Assembly: GCA_003278955.1 (NCBI GenBank)
Contig: QCCB01000013.1
Coordinates: 1 to 44,558 of the forward strand
Direction of reading: 5' to 3'
Source of the DNA: Prochlorococcus sp. AG-347-K10
Lineage (GTDB): Bacteria > Cyanobacteriota > Cyanobacteriia > PCC-6307 > Cyanobiaceae
Length of the DNA stretch: 44,558 nucleotides
The notes beneath the pieces are model-generated. The model was not told the DNA's origin and searched no databases. It was given only the letters and a program-made list of their open reading frames with translations. Below, in pieces: positions 37,154-44,558 of this stretch (position 1 is the stretch's first letter; each line of letters starts with the position of its first letter). Position numbers and translations under genes: made by a program.

Positions 37154-39710
37154 TTAATTCTTCAACGTCGCAAGTAATTTCAACAGGCATAGGAGATACT
37201 TTCCAAATAGATTTACAATACTCTCTAATAGATCTATCTGAAGAAAAATATCCAGATCTAGCAGTATTTAATAATGCCATTTTATTCCAAGATTTTTTAT
37301 TATTCCAGCATTCACTGACCACATCTTGCTTATTTAAGTAATCTTCAAAGTCAGCCATAACAAAAAATGGATCATGTCCTGTAAGACTGTTTAATAAAGG
37401 TTTAAATAATTCTTTATCCCCATTGCTAAAGTGGCCTATTTCAATTAAGCGTATAACCTCTTTGAGCTCTGGGCATTTATCAATAAAAGTTTTGGGGGAG
37501 TAATTATTATTTTTTAAGTCCATAATTTCGCGTTCAGTTTTCCCAAAAAGGAAGAAATTCTCTTTTTTAACAAGATCTCTTAATTCAACATTAGCTCCAT
37601 CTAAGGTTCCAATAGTTAAAGCTCCATTCATTGCAAATTTCATATTTCCAGTTCCAGATGCTTCTTTTCCAGCAGTTGAAATTTGTTCTGAAAGATCCGT
37701 TGCAGGATAAACTATTTCACCAAGTTTAACATTGTAGTCTGGTAGAAAAACAACTCTTAGTAGACCGTCCATATCTGGATCGGAATTGACTACGTCAGCA
37801 ATACCATTTATAAATCGAATCATCAGCTTTGCCATAAAGTAGCCTGGTGCAGCTTTACCTCCAAATATTATTGTTCTTGGAACTTCATATTTGTTTGTAC
37901 CATTTTTGATTCTTAAATATTGAGCAATAATTTGAAGAGCATTTAAATGTTGCCTTTTATATTGATGTATTCTTTTGACTTGAACATCAAACAAACTTGA
38001 TGGGTCTACAAGTATTCCAGTTTTTGAATGGATAAAACTAGATAATTTTCTTTTGCCATTTAACTTAGTTTCTTCAAATTTTTGTAAAAAATTGTTATCG
38101 TCTTTTTTTTCTTCTAATTTCTTTAGAAGTTCCATATTAGTTATCCAATTTGGACCAACTTCTTCTTCAAGAAGGGTAGATAAAGATGGATTAGATAAGG
38201 CAACCCATCTTCTTGGAGTAACCCCATTAGTTACATTTGTAAATTTTTCAGGCCATAATGCTGCAAATTCAGGCATAAGTTGTCTTTTTATAAGATCTGA
38301 GTGAAGAGCTGCAACACCATTTATATGATGGGCTCCAATTGTGGCTAAGTGTGCCATTCTCACTGATTTGGAACCTTCTTCATCAATTATTGAAAGTTTT
38401 TGAAGGATCTTGTCATCTCCAGGATAACGAAGTCTTAATTGCTGAAGAAATCTCCAATTTATTTCATAAATAATTTCTAGATGACGAGGAAGAAGATCGT
38501 TAAATAAACCTAAATCCCACTTCTCTAAAGCTTCTGGTAGTAATGTGTGGTTGGTATAAGCAACTGAGGAGGTTGTAATATTCCAAGCTTTATCCCAGCC
38601 AATTTGATATTGGTCAATAAGAAGTCGCATTAATTCTGCAACTGCAATAGCAGGGTGGGTATCATTTAATTGGACTGTCCAATGCTTAGGGAATTCTGTT
38701 ATTGGTATTGATCTTTTTTCAAGGCTTCTCAACATATCTTGAAGAGAACAACTTACAAAAAAGTGTTGTTGTTTGAGTCTTAATCTTCTACCTTCGTCAG
38801 TTCCATCATTTGGATATAGAACTTTTGAAAGTGTTTCAGATGCTACTTTTTCTTCTACTGCACCATAATAATCACCAATATTGAATGCATAAAAGTCAAA
38901 ACTTTCAGTTGCATCAGCTCTCCATAATCTTAATCTGTCACATGTATTTACTCTGTATCCTAAAACTGGAACATCATGAGGTACTCCAATAGCATGTTCA
39001 GAGGGAATCCATCTTGATCTGTAGTTCCCTTTATCATCTCTATAACTTTCAGTTCTGCCTCCAAAACCAACGAAACAAGATTCGTCTGGTTGTGGAAGTT
39101 CCCATGGCCATCCACCTTTTAACCATTTGTCAGTTACTTCAACTTGCCAACCATCTCTAATTAACTGGTTGAATATTCCAAATTCATATCTAATACCATA
39201 ACCAACTGCTGGGACTTGTAGAGAAGCTAATGATTCCATATAGCAAGCTGCAAGTCTGCCAAGTCCACCATTTCCTAATCCAGGCTCCTCTTCAACTTCA
39301 AGAATTGTTGCCAATGATTCAATGCCAAACCTCTTTAGGGCATCTTCTGCTTCTTGAGTTATTCCAAGATTTAGAAGATTATTACTTAATTGAGGGCCGA
39401 TTAAAAATTCTGCTGATAAGTAAGCGACTGTTTTTTGTGGTTTTTTTCTTATAACTTCTTGGCTAGCTAAATATCTCGTCATTAACCTATCTTTGACTGC
39501 GTAACTCAAAGCCATATACAAGTCGTGAGGACTTGCAGAGGTTGCTAACTTTCCAAGAGTGTAGAAAAGATGGGCTGTCATTCCTTGAAAAACAGCATCC
39601 GAATCCATCCCAGCTTTCTCAGGATCTAAATAGCAGCCTGGTGTTGGCAAGCGCAGATCAAAGGGTTCGTTGGAATTCATTGGATTAGCCATATAACAGA
39701 CGATAGCCAT
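37146..39710 (-). CDS. glgP: Glycogen phosphorylase
   Basis: GlgP releases glucose-1-phosphate from the non-reducing ends of glycogen, supplying carbon at night. The 854-residue protein has AYLSAEFLIGPQL, the GNGGLGRLAACYMESL segment, RIHQYKRQHLNA, and the pyridoxal-phosphate site ASGTGNMKFAMNGALTIGT with the Schiff-base Lys. The first ATG at 39710 gives MAIVCYMANPMNSNEPF; ATG 39692 or 39680 are alternatives, since the family core starts later. It is divergent from the cation antiporter across 132 bases. Other glycogen genes are not in the window. Confidence 0.97.
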   Translation of the reverse strand: MAIVCYMANPMNSNEPFDLRLPTPGCYLDPEKAGMDSDAVFQGMTAHLFYTLGKLATSASPHDLYMALSYAVKDRLMTRYLASQEVIRKKPQKTVAYLSAEFLIGPQLSNNLLNLGITQEAEDALKRFGIESLATILEVEEEPGLGNGGLGRLAACYMESLASLQVPAVGYGIRYEFGIFNQLIRDGWQVEVTDKWLKGGWPWELPQPDESCFVGFGGRTESYRDDKGNYRSRWIPSEHAIGVPHDVPVLGYRVNTCDRLRLWRADATESFDFYAFNIGDYYGAVEEKVASETLSKVLYPNDGTDEGRRLRLKQQHFFVSCSLQDMLRSLEKRSIPITEFPKHWTVQLNDTHPAIAVAELMRLLIDQYQIGWDKAWNITTSSVAYTNHTLLPEALEKWDLGLFNDLLPRHLEIIYEINWRFLQQLRLRYPGDDKILQKLSIIDEEGSKSVRMAHLATIGAHHINGVAALHSDLIKRQLMPEFAALWPEKFTNVTNGVTPRRWVALSNPSLSTLLEEEVGPNWITNMELLKKLEEKKDDNNFLQKFEETKLNGKRKLSSFIHSKTGILVDPSSLFDVQVKRIHQYKRQHLNALQIIAQYLRIKNGTNKYEVPRTIIFGGKAAPGYFMAKLMIRFINGIADVVNSDPDMDGLLRVVFLPDYNVKLGEIVYPATDLSEQISTAGKEASGTGNMKFAMNGALTIGTLDGANVELRDLVKKENFFLFGKTEREIMDLKNNNYSPKTFIDKCPELKEVIRLIEIGHFSNGDKELFKPLLNSLTGHDPFFVMADFEDYLNKQDVVSECWNNKKSWNKMALLNTARSGYFSSDRSIREYCKSIWKVSPMPVEITCDVEELTN

Positions 39711-39799
39711 TTTTAAGAAAATTTCTTTGTTGTAACTTCAGATCCACACTTGTTGAGTATTTTTGCTTTTTTCTTACATATTTCTTAAAGTGGGCCCTC

Positions 39800-39830
39800 A
39801 ATAAACTATCTTCCAAGTAGGTAGTTTATT
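39800..39830 (+). promoter_or_regulatory. Hairpin with U-run in the leader of the cation antiporter
   Basis: A 12-pair stem (39800-39811 with 39819-39830, one G-T pair) with a 7-base loop is followed by TTTTACA, the form of an intrinsic terminator on the + strand. It ends 12 bases before the antiporter ATG and lies between divergent genes, so there is no upstream + gene to terminate. It may be an attenuator, a translation-control hairpin or the end of a small RNA. Confidence 0.5.
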
Positions 39831-39842
39831 TTTTACACTTAA

Positions 39843-41210
39843 ATGTACTCTTTACTTGCTGAATTAAGTGCACATGATTTAGAAGTTGCTGAAACATTGA
39901 TCGGAGTTATAAGATTTTTATTGATCTTTTTAGCAGCAAGAGCATTAGCAGAAGTATTAGTGAGACTAAGTTTGCCAACGATTGTAGGTGAGCTTCTTGC
40001 AGGGGTTGTAATAGGAGCATCAGGATTTCATTTATTGATACCGCCCTCAGCTGGAACTGAACTAAATGAGGGACTTGTAAATGTAATTAGTTCATTAGCG
40101 TCAATCCCCCCAGAAGCAGTACCTGATGTTTATTTCGAAAGTTTTCCCTCGCTCCAAGCAGTAGCAACACTTGGTTTATATGCACTTTTATTTTTAACAG
40201 GCTTAGAAAGTGAGTTAGAGGAATTGGTAGCTGTCGGTGCTCAGGCTTTTACTGTTGCTATGGCTGGCGTAATTTTACCGTTTGCGTTTGGAACTCTTGG
40301 ATTAATGTTTATTTTCCAAGTAGATTTAATTCCAGCAGTTTTTGCTGGAGCATCTATGACAGCCACAAGTATAGGAATTACTGCAAGTGTTTTCGGTGAA
40401 TTGGGATATTTGAAAACTAGAGAGGGACAGATTGTTATTGGTGCAGCAGTGCTAGACGATATTTTGGGAATTGTTATTCTGGCAGTTGTAGTCGCCCTTG
40501 CTGCAGGAGGTACTTTAGAAATTGCTCCTATTGTTAAATTAGTTGCAGCAGCTGTTGTGTTTGTTATTGCTGCTATTGCATTAAGTAGAACAGCTGCTCC
40601 AGGTTTTGATTGGTTATTAGATAGATTAAAGGCTCCTGGAGCCGTGGTGGTAGCTTCTTTTGTGATACTTGTATTGTGTTGTTTCGTAGCAACAGCCATT
40701 GGATTGGAAGCAGCTTTAGGGGCTTTTGCAGCTGGATTGATTCTTAGTAGTTCTAAAAATAATCATGCAATACAACAATCTGTTTTACCTTTAGTTTCCT
40801 TATTCGCAACTATATTCTTTGTATTAGTTGGAGCTGGAATGGATTTATCTGTTATCAATCCACTTGATCCAACAAGTAGATCAGCTCTTGTAGTTGCAGG
40901 ATTTTTATTAGTTGTTGCGATTATTGGAAAAATTGCAGCCGGATGGGTATTTTCAAGTGATAAACCTACAAATAGATTAGTTGTAGGCTTGGGTATGATG
41001 CCCAGAGGAGAGGTTGGTTTAATTTTTCTTGGGCTAGGAACAAGCGCTAAGTTATTAACTCCTTCTCTTGAAGCAGCTATTTTATTAATGGTTATAGGAA
41101 CTACATTTCTTGCACCTGTGCTCTTAAGAATTGTTCTAAAAGATAAGCCCCCAAATGATGGCAATAAAATTTCAGATGATGTTGCAGCTGATCCTGTTGG
41201 TCTTCTTTAG
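39843..41210 (+). CDS. CPA2-family cation/proton antiporter
   Basis: A 455-residue membrane protein with about twelve hydrophobic helices, exchanging Na+ or K+ for protons. The segments PTIVGELLAGVVIGASG (about 44-60), FLTGLESELEEL, SMTATSIGITASVFGELG and the transport-site AAVLDDILGI (about 200-209) with the paired Asp residues of electrogenic CPA2 antiporters are intact, and the C-terminal MMPRGEVGLIFLGLG is typical. It resembles NhaS3-type antiporters of cyanobacteria, which are found in thylakoid membranes; I recall this from the family and do not claim orthology. There is no cytoplasmic TrkA domain. A hairpin lies just before its start. Confidence 0.93.
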   Translation: MYSLLAELSAHDLEVAETLIGVIRFLLIFLAARALAEVLVRLSLPTIVGELLAGVVIGASGFHLLIPPSAGTELNEGLVNVISSLASIPPEAVPDVYFESFPSLQAVATLGLYALLFLTGLESELEELVAVGAQAFTVAMAGVILPFAFGTLGLMFIFQVDLIPAVFAGASMTATSIGITASVFGELGYLKTREGQIVIGAAVLDDILGIVILAVVVALAAGGTLEIAPIVKLVAAAVVFVIAAIALSRTAAPGFDWLLDRLKAPGAVVVASFVILVLCCFVATAIGLEAALGAFAAGLILSSSKNNHAIQQSVLPLVSLFATIFFVLVGAGMDLSVINPLDPTSRSALVVAGFLLVVAIIGKIAAGWVFSSDKPTNRLVVGLGMMPRGEVGLIFLGLGTSAKLLTPSLEAAILLMVIGTTFLAPVLLRIVLKDKPPNDGNKISDDVAADPVGLL

Positions 41211-41251
41211 GAAATAAGTTTATTAGAATCTATAAAGATAAATTTCAATGA

Positions 41252-42151
41252 ATGGAAAAGTCAGCTCTCATAGATAGTGATGTAAATTATAACTGGAATT
41301 TTTTAAATTACCCAATTCATACAGTTTCCGCTAAACCCGAGCAAACATCAAAAGAATGTGCAATTTTATTAATTCATGGGTTTGGGGCTTCTACGGATCA
41401 TTGGAGATTTAATATCCCTGTTTTGAGTAAAAAATACGAAGTCCATGCAATTGATTTACTTGGTTTTGGAAAAAGTCCTAAGCCTCAAGACGTCGAATAC
41501 TCAGGATCTTTATGGAAAGATCAGGTTGTCGCTTATGTAAAAGAGAAAATAAAAAAACCTACAATTATTGTTGGAAATTCATTAGGAGGTTATGCCGCAT
41601 TAGCAGCTGGTGCAGAATTAAATGAGCTAAACGCAGGAGTGATCTTACTTAATGCTGCTGGATATTTTAGTAAAGAAAAAAATATCAAAAAGAATATGTT
41701 GCAAACTTCAATTGAAACAGTTGCTGGCATATTTTTGAAAAATATTGTTCTTCAACGTTTAATTTTTGAGAATATGAGAAATCCAAAAAATATTAAAAAA
41801 ACTTTGAATCAAGTTTATGTTGATAAAAAAAATGTTGATGATTTTTTAGTTGAGTCAATAAGGAAGCCTTCTCTAGATTTCGGAGCTTTTAATGTTTTTA
41901 GAAGTGTATTTAACCCATCAGGTCCTCAGGGATTGCCATTGGATAAACTATTCGCAAAACTAAATGCACCATTATTACTTCTTTGGGGAGGGAAAGATCC
42001 ATGGATGAACACTCCAAAAAAAAGAAATCTATATAAAGAATTTACACCAAATAATACAAAAGAAATTATTCTCAATGCAGGACATTGTCCTCATGATGAG
42101 ATACCTGAATTAGTTAATCAGCATATTTTGGATTGGGTTGATTCTCTTTAA
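41252..42151 (+). CDS. Alpha/beta hydrolase, paralogue of the one at 12773-13687
   Basis: A 299-residue alpha/beta hydrolase. It has HGFGASTDHWRFN (42-54), AIDLLGFGKSPKP, LWKDQV, the nucleophile elbow GNSLGG with Ser110, LLLWGGKDPW and His278 in NAGHCPHDE. The shared HGFGAS...HW, IDLLGFGKS and GHCPHDE segments make it a clear relative of the other hydrolase in the window. The LWxDQ and GNSLGGY features are reminiscent of plant pheophytinase and related plastid hydrolases. The substrate is unknown. It starts 41 bases after the antiporter and is followed 9 bases later by the aldose epimerase. Confidence 0.86.
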   Translation: MEKSALIDSDVNYNWNFLNYPIHTVSAKPEQTSKECAILLIHGFGASTDHWRFNIPVLSKKYEVHAIDLLGFGKSPKPQDVEYSGSLWKDQVVAYVKEKIKKPTIIVGNSLGGYAALAAGAELNELNAGVILLNAAGYFSKEKNIKKNMLQTSIETVAGIFLKNIVLQRLIFENMRNPKNIKKTLNQVYVDKKNVDDFLVESIRKPSLDFGAFNVFRSVFNPSGPQGLPLDKLFAKLNAPLLLLWGGKDPWMNTPKKRNLYKEFTPNNTKEIILNAGHCPHDEIPELVNQHILDWVDSL

Positions 42152-42160
42152 GTAATAATC

Positions 42161-43015
42161 GTGAAACTTGAATCATCTAATGAGGACCAAGGAATTTTTG
42201 TCTTTCAATTGGATAAAAATAATTACATTAAATTTTGTCCTAAAAGAGGAGGTGTTGTTACAAATTGGGTTTCTGATGGTAATGAAATACTTTATTTCGA
42301 TGAAACAAGATTTATGGATAAGACAAAAAGTATTAGGGGAGGTGTACCAATCTTGTTTCCAATTTGTGGAAATCTCAATACATCTAGTTCAATATTTGGA
42401 AATGGTTATTTGAAATTACCACAACATGGCTTCGCTAGGGATTTGCAATGGCAATACTACTTCAATGAAAATGAAAACCTTTTATGCTTATTCTTCAATT
42501 CATCTAAAAAAACCAAAAAATATTATCCTTTCGATTTCGAAGTAAAAATAGAAGTTACCTTAAAAATTAACTCTTTAGAATTTGAAATTACAATCCATAA
42601 CAAAACAGAACTTGCTATGCCTATAAATTTTGGTTTGCATCCTTATTTTAATATTTCAGATTTCAAAAATATAGAGTTTGTTGATAATCCACTTAATTGT
42701 CAGGATCAAGAAAAAAATATTATTAGTAATACTTTGGATGAATTAAACAAAATTAATTTAGGAGTTGATCTACTTATGTATACTTCCGGAAGAAGCTCTT
42801 TTCGAGATAAAATTTTTAAAAGAGAGGTAACTTTAAATCATCCATATCCTTTTGATTTAGGAGTTATTTGGAGTGATCCTCCAAGAAGAATGATATGTCT
42901 AGAACCTTGGACTAGTCCCCGAAATTCTTTTGTTGATGGATTTAGAAACATTATGATTCCTTCAAATGATAGTCAAAGGTTAAATACCTCAATACAAATA
43001 AAATCTCTTAAGTAA
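42161..43015 (+). CDS. Aldose 1-epimerase family protein
   Basis: A 284-residue beta-sandwich protein of the galactose mutarotase/glucose-6-phosphate 1-epimerase superfamily. The family features are GGVVTNWVSDGNEILYF, RGGVPILFPICGN, HGFARDLQW, NFGLHPYF with the substrate-binding His, and the C-terminal LEPWTSPRNSF. The RGGVP and LEPW forms suggest a sugar or sugar-phosphate epimerase (YeaD-like) that equilibrates alpha and beta anomers; the exact sugar is unknown. It starts with GTG at 42161, 9 bases after the hydrolase stop, and is 13 bases before the DUF1537 kinase. Confidence 0.87.
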   Translation: MKLESSNEDQGIFVFQLDKNNYIKFCPKRGGVVTNWVSDGNEILYFDETRFMDKTKSIRGGVPILFPICGNLNTSSSIFGNGYLKLPQHGFARDLQWQYYFNENENLLCLFFNSSKKTKKYYPFDFEVKIEVTLKINSLEFEITIHNKTELAMPINFGLHPYFNISDFKNIEFVDNPLNCQDQEKNIISNTLDELNKINLGVDLLMYTSGRSSFRDKIFKREVTLNHPYPFDLGVIWSDPPRRMICLEPWTSPRNSFVDGFRNIMIPSNDSQRLNTSIQIKSLK

Positions 43016-43028
43016 TTTTGCAATACTT

Positions 43029-44378
43029 ATGAAATTTGTCGTTATAGATGATGATCCCACAGGCTCTCAAACTGTTCACGATTGCTTATTACTTCTTAAG
43101 TGGGACTGCTCAACTTTAGTCAAAGGTTTTGAATCTAAATCTAATTTATTTTTTATTTTGGCTAATACAAGGTCACTATCGGAAAATGATGCGAAATTAA
43201 CAATAGAGGAAATTTGCAAAAATATTAAGACTGTAATTACTTCTAAAGCCTATGAAGAAGAAATTATTTTTATAAGTAGAGGAGACTCTACTCTTAGAGG
43301 ACATAACTACTTAGAGCCAACTGCTCTAAATAGTTGCTTAGGTCCTTTTGATGCTACTTTTCATATTCCAGCTTTCATAGAGGGTAAAAGATTAACAATT
43401 AATGGATCTCATTTTGTTGATAAAACTCCTATTAGTCAAACAATTTTTGCAACAGATAAAATTTTTGGATATGAGACAAGTAATGTCAAGAATCTTTTAT
43501 TTCAGCAGAGTAAATCGCAAATAAATTTTGAAGATATTCAAAATCTTTTGTTGTCAGATATTGAAATGCTTAATGATGAAGAAAATAATATTGTTTTTAA
43601 AACACTAAAGAACTTAAAGAATAATAAACATGTAGTGGTAGATGTAAAAAATTATTCCCAACTAAAAAAATTTTCTTTAGTAATTAAAAAATTAATTAAA
43701 CAAAAAAAATTTCTTTTTCGAACTGCAGCAAGTTTTATAAGTTCAATTTCTGAGAAAAAAAGTGGCTCGCAGAGTGAAATACTTTTCTCTAATTTAAGAA
43801 TAAGAAATGAAGAAAAGAGTTTTCTTCCTGGACTAATAATTGTTGGATCTTATGTAGAACTTTCAACAATACAATTGAATAATTTATTAGAGATAAGTAA
43901 TTGCAATCCAGTTGAATTAGATGTTTTTGAATTCTTTAAAATTACTTCATCAGATAGTAATCAGAAGCGATGGAATTTGTTTAAAAATAAATTTTTAAAA
44001 GAAATTAGATTTTCTTTTGAGCAAGGAAAAACTCCTGTTTTGTTTACTTCAAGAAAATTCATGTCTTTAGATTCCTCTCAATTATTTAATTTTTATAATT
44101 TACTTGCTTGTTTTATTGCTGAATTAGTCGCAGATTTGAAGTATGAAATAGGATATTTGATTTCAAAAGGTGGAATAACAACAAATTTGATTCTTAGTAA
44201 AGGACTTAATGCCGATTATGTTTATCTTGAAGGACAGATTTTAACTGGCATTTCAGTGGTGACTTACAACCTAAAAAATGGCGAAAAACTTCCCATTGTT
44301 ACTCATCCTGGAAATATTGGCACTAAAGATTCACTGGTTGATATTTGGAAAGTTTTTGAAAATAAAAATAATATTTAA
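43029..44378 (+). CDS. Four-carbon acid sugar kinase family protein (DUF1537/OtnK-like)
   Basis: A 449-residue protein. The N-terminal motif VVIDDDPTGSQTVHD (about 4-18) and the FILANTRSLSE segment identify the DUF1537 family, whose characterised members phosphorylate erythronate, threonate and related sugar acids with ATP. RGDSTLRGH (about 85-93) is the substrate-loop motif, and the C-terminal nucleotide-binding half has LISKGGITTNLIL and a final VTHPGNIGTKDSL. No dehydrogenase, aldolase or isomerase of the known catabolic pathways is adjacent, so the substrate is open. It follows the aldose epimerase by 13 bases and converges on icd. Confidence 0.84.
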   Translation: MKFVVIDDDPTGSQTVHDCLLLLKWDCSTLVKGFESKSNLFFILANTRSLSENDAKLTIEEICKNIKTVITSKAYEEEIIFISRGDSTLRGHNYLEPTALNSCLGPFDATFHIPAFIEGKRLTINGSHFVDKTPISQTIFATDKIFGYETSNVKNLLFQQSKSQINFEDIQNLLLSDIEMLNDEENNIVFKTLKNLKNNKHVVVDVKNYSQLKKFSLVIKKLIKQKKFLFRTAASFISSISEKKSGSQSEILFSNLRIRNEEKSFLPGLIIVGSYVELSTIQLNNLLEISNCNPVELDVFEFFKITSSDSNQKRWNLFKNKFLKEIRFSFEQGKTPVLFTSRKFMSLDSSQLFNFYNLLACFIAELVADLKYEIGYLISKGGITTNLILSKGLNADYVYLEGQILTGISVVTYNLKNGEKLPIVTHPGNIGTKDSLVDIWKVFENKNNI

Positions 44379-44380
44379 AA

Positions 44381-44558
44381 TTAGAAATTTGTGATAATTT
44401 CTTCAGCAAAACTGCTGCAGGATAAGGGTTCGACTTTTGGTTCCATTAAGCGTGCTAGATCATAGGTGACTTTTTTTTGCTCTATTGCCTTACTTAAACC
44501 ATTAGTAATTAAGTTAGCTGCCTCATCCCAACCAAAATATTCAAGCATCATTACACCA
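44381..44558 (-). CDS. icd: NADP isocitrate dehydrogenase, C-terminal part
   Basis: The reading frame on the minus strand runs from the window edge to TAA at 44383-44381, giving the last 59 residues, including GVMMLEYFGWDEAA, a TYDLARLM segment and a final SSFAEEIITNF. This is the closing domain of the bacterial NADP-dependent isocitrate dehydrogenase, which makes 2-oxoglutarate, the carbon skeleton for ammonia assimilation in cyanobacteria. The catalytic part lies outside the window. Two bases separate its stop from that of the DUF1537 kinase. Confidence 0.9.
   Translation of the reverse strand, partial: GVMMLEYFGWDEAANLITNGLSKAIEQKKVTYDLARLMEPKVEPLSCSSFAEEIITNF

Noticed and set aside
40241..41164. 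Minus-strand open frames opposite the cation antiporter
   Set aside because: They are antisense shadows of a long hydrophobic gene, with Thr/Ile/Pro-rich products typical of such shadows.

Overview
The window is AT-rich, densely packed, and reads as the core chromosome of a marine picocyanobacterium, most likely a high-light-adapted Prochlorococcus. The evidence is the photosystem I subunit PsaC, an NDH-1 small subunit (NdhS), the cyanobacterial response regulator RpaB, cyanobacterial-type SecA and RNase P RNA, low GC, very short gaps and frequent convergent gene overlaps. This assignment rests on recalled protein families; no search was run.

Layout. 1-746: the end of an NTF2/SnoaL-like protein, facing a GNAT acetyltransferase. 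921-7092: secA (+), then a leftward run miaA, infC, a GntR-type regulator and cysE. 7243-12788: rightward gyrB, a secreted SH3-like protein, a two-gene CrcB fluoride-channel pair, mgtE and a group 2 sigma-70 factor. 12773-17670: an alpha/beta hydrolase, a PfkB sugar kinase, tsaE, ahcY, a DedA protein and ssb. 17804-22921: mreBCD, rpaB, lysS and a small conserved protein. 22945-26725: smpB divergent from a tight ruvB-TPR-M20 peptidase-small membrane protein operon. 26726-28292: a TPP riboswitch and thiC. 28307-31849: a leftward acpP-fabF-tktA operon, divergent from psaC and glmS. 34235-36255: an RNA-metabolism cluster of rimM, ndhS, rnc, rnpB and tRNA-Arg(CCU). 36334-44558: two hypothetical proteins, glgP, a CPA2 cation/proton antiporter, a second alpha/beta hydrolase, an aldose epimerase, a DUF1537 sugar-acid kinase and the end of icd.

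The genes cover protein export, translation, cell shape, fatty-acid synthesis, Calvin/pentose-phosphate and glycogen metabolism, thiamine, the methyl cycle, ion homeostasis and light-dependent regulation. No transposase, integrase, CRISPR array, toxin-antitoxin pair or phage gene was seen, and no gap without a gene exceeds 300 bases. I found no clear undescribed multi-gene system. The observations most worth checking are: rnpB placed directly upstream of rnc with no visible terminator; a symmetric -10 element that may serve both rnpB and tRNA-Arg; an Asp-to-Glu change at a metal-binding position of RNase III; an asymmetric CrcB pair; an orphan-looking GntR regulator joined to cysE; and a hairpin with a U-run just before the antiporter start codon.
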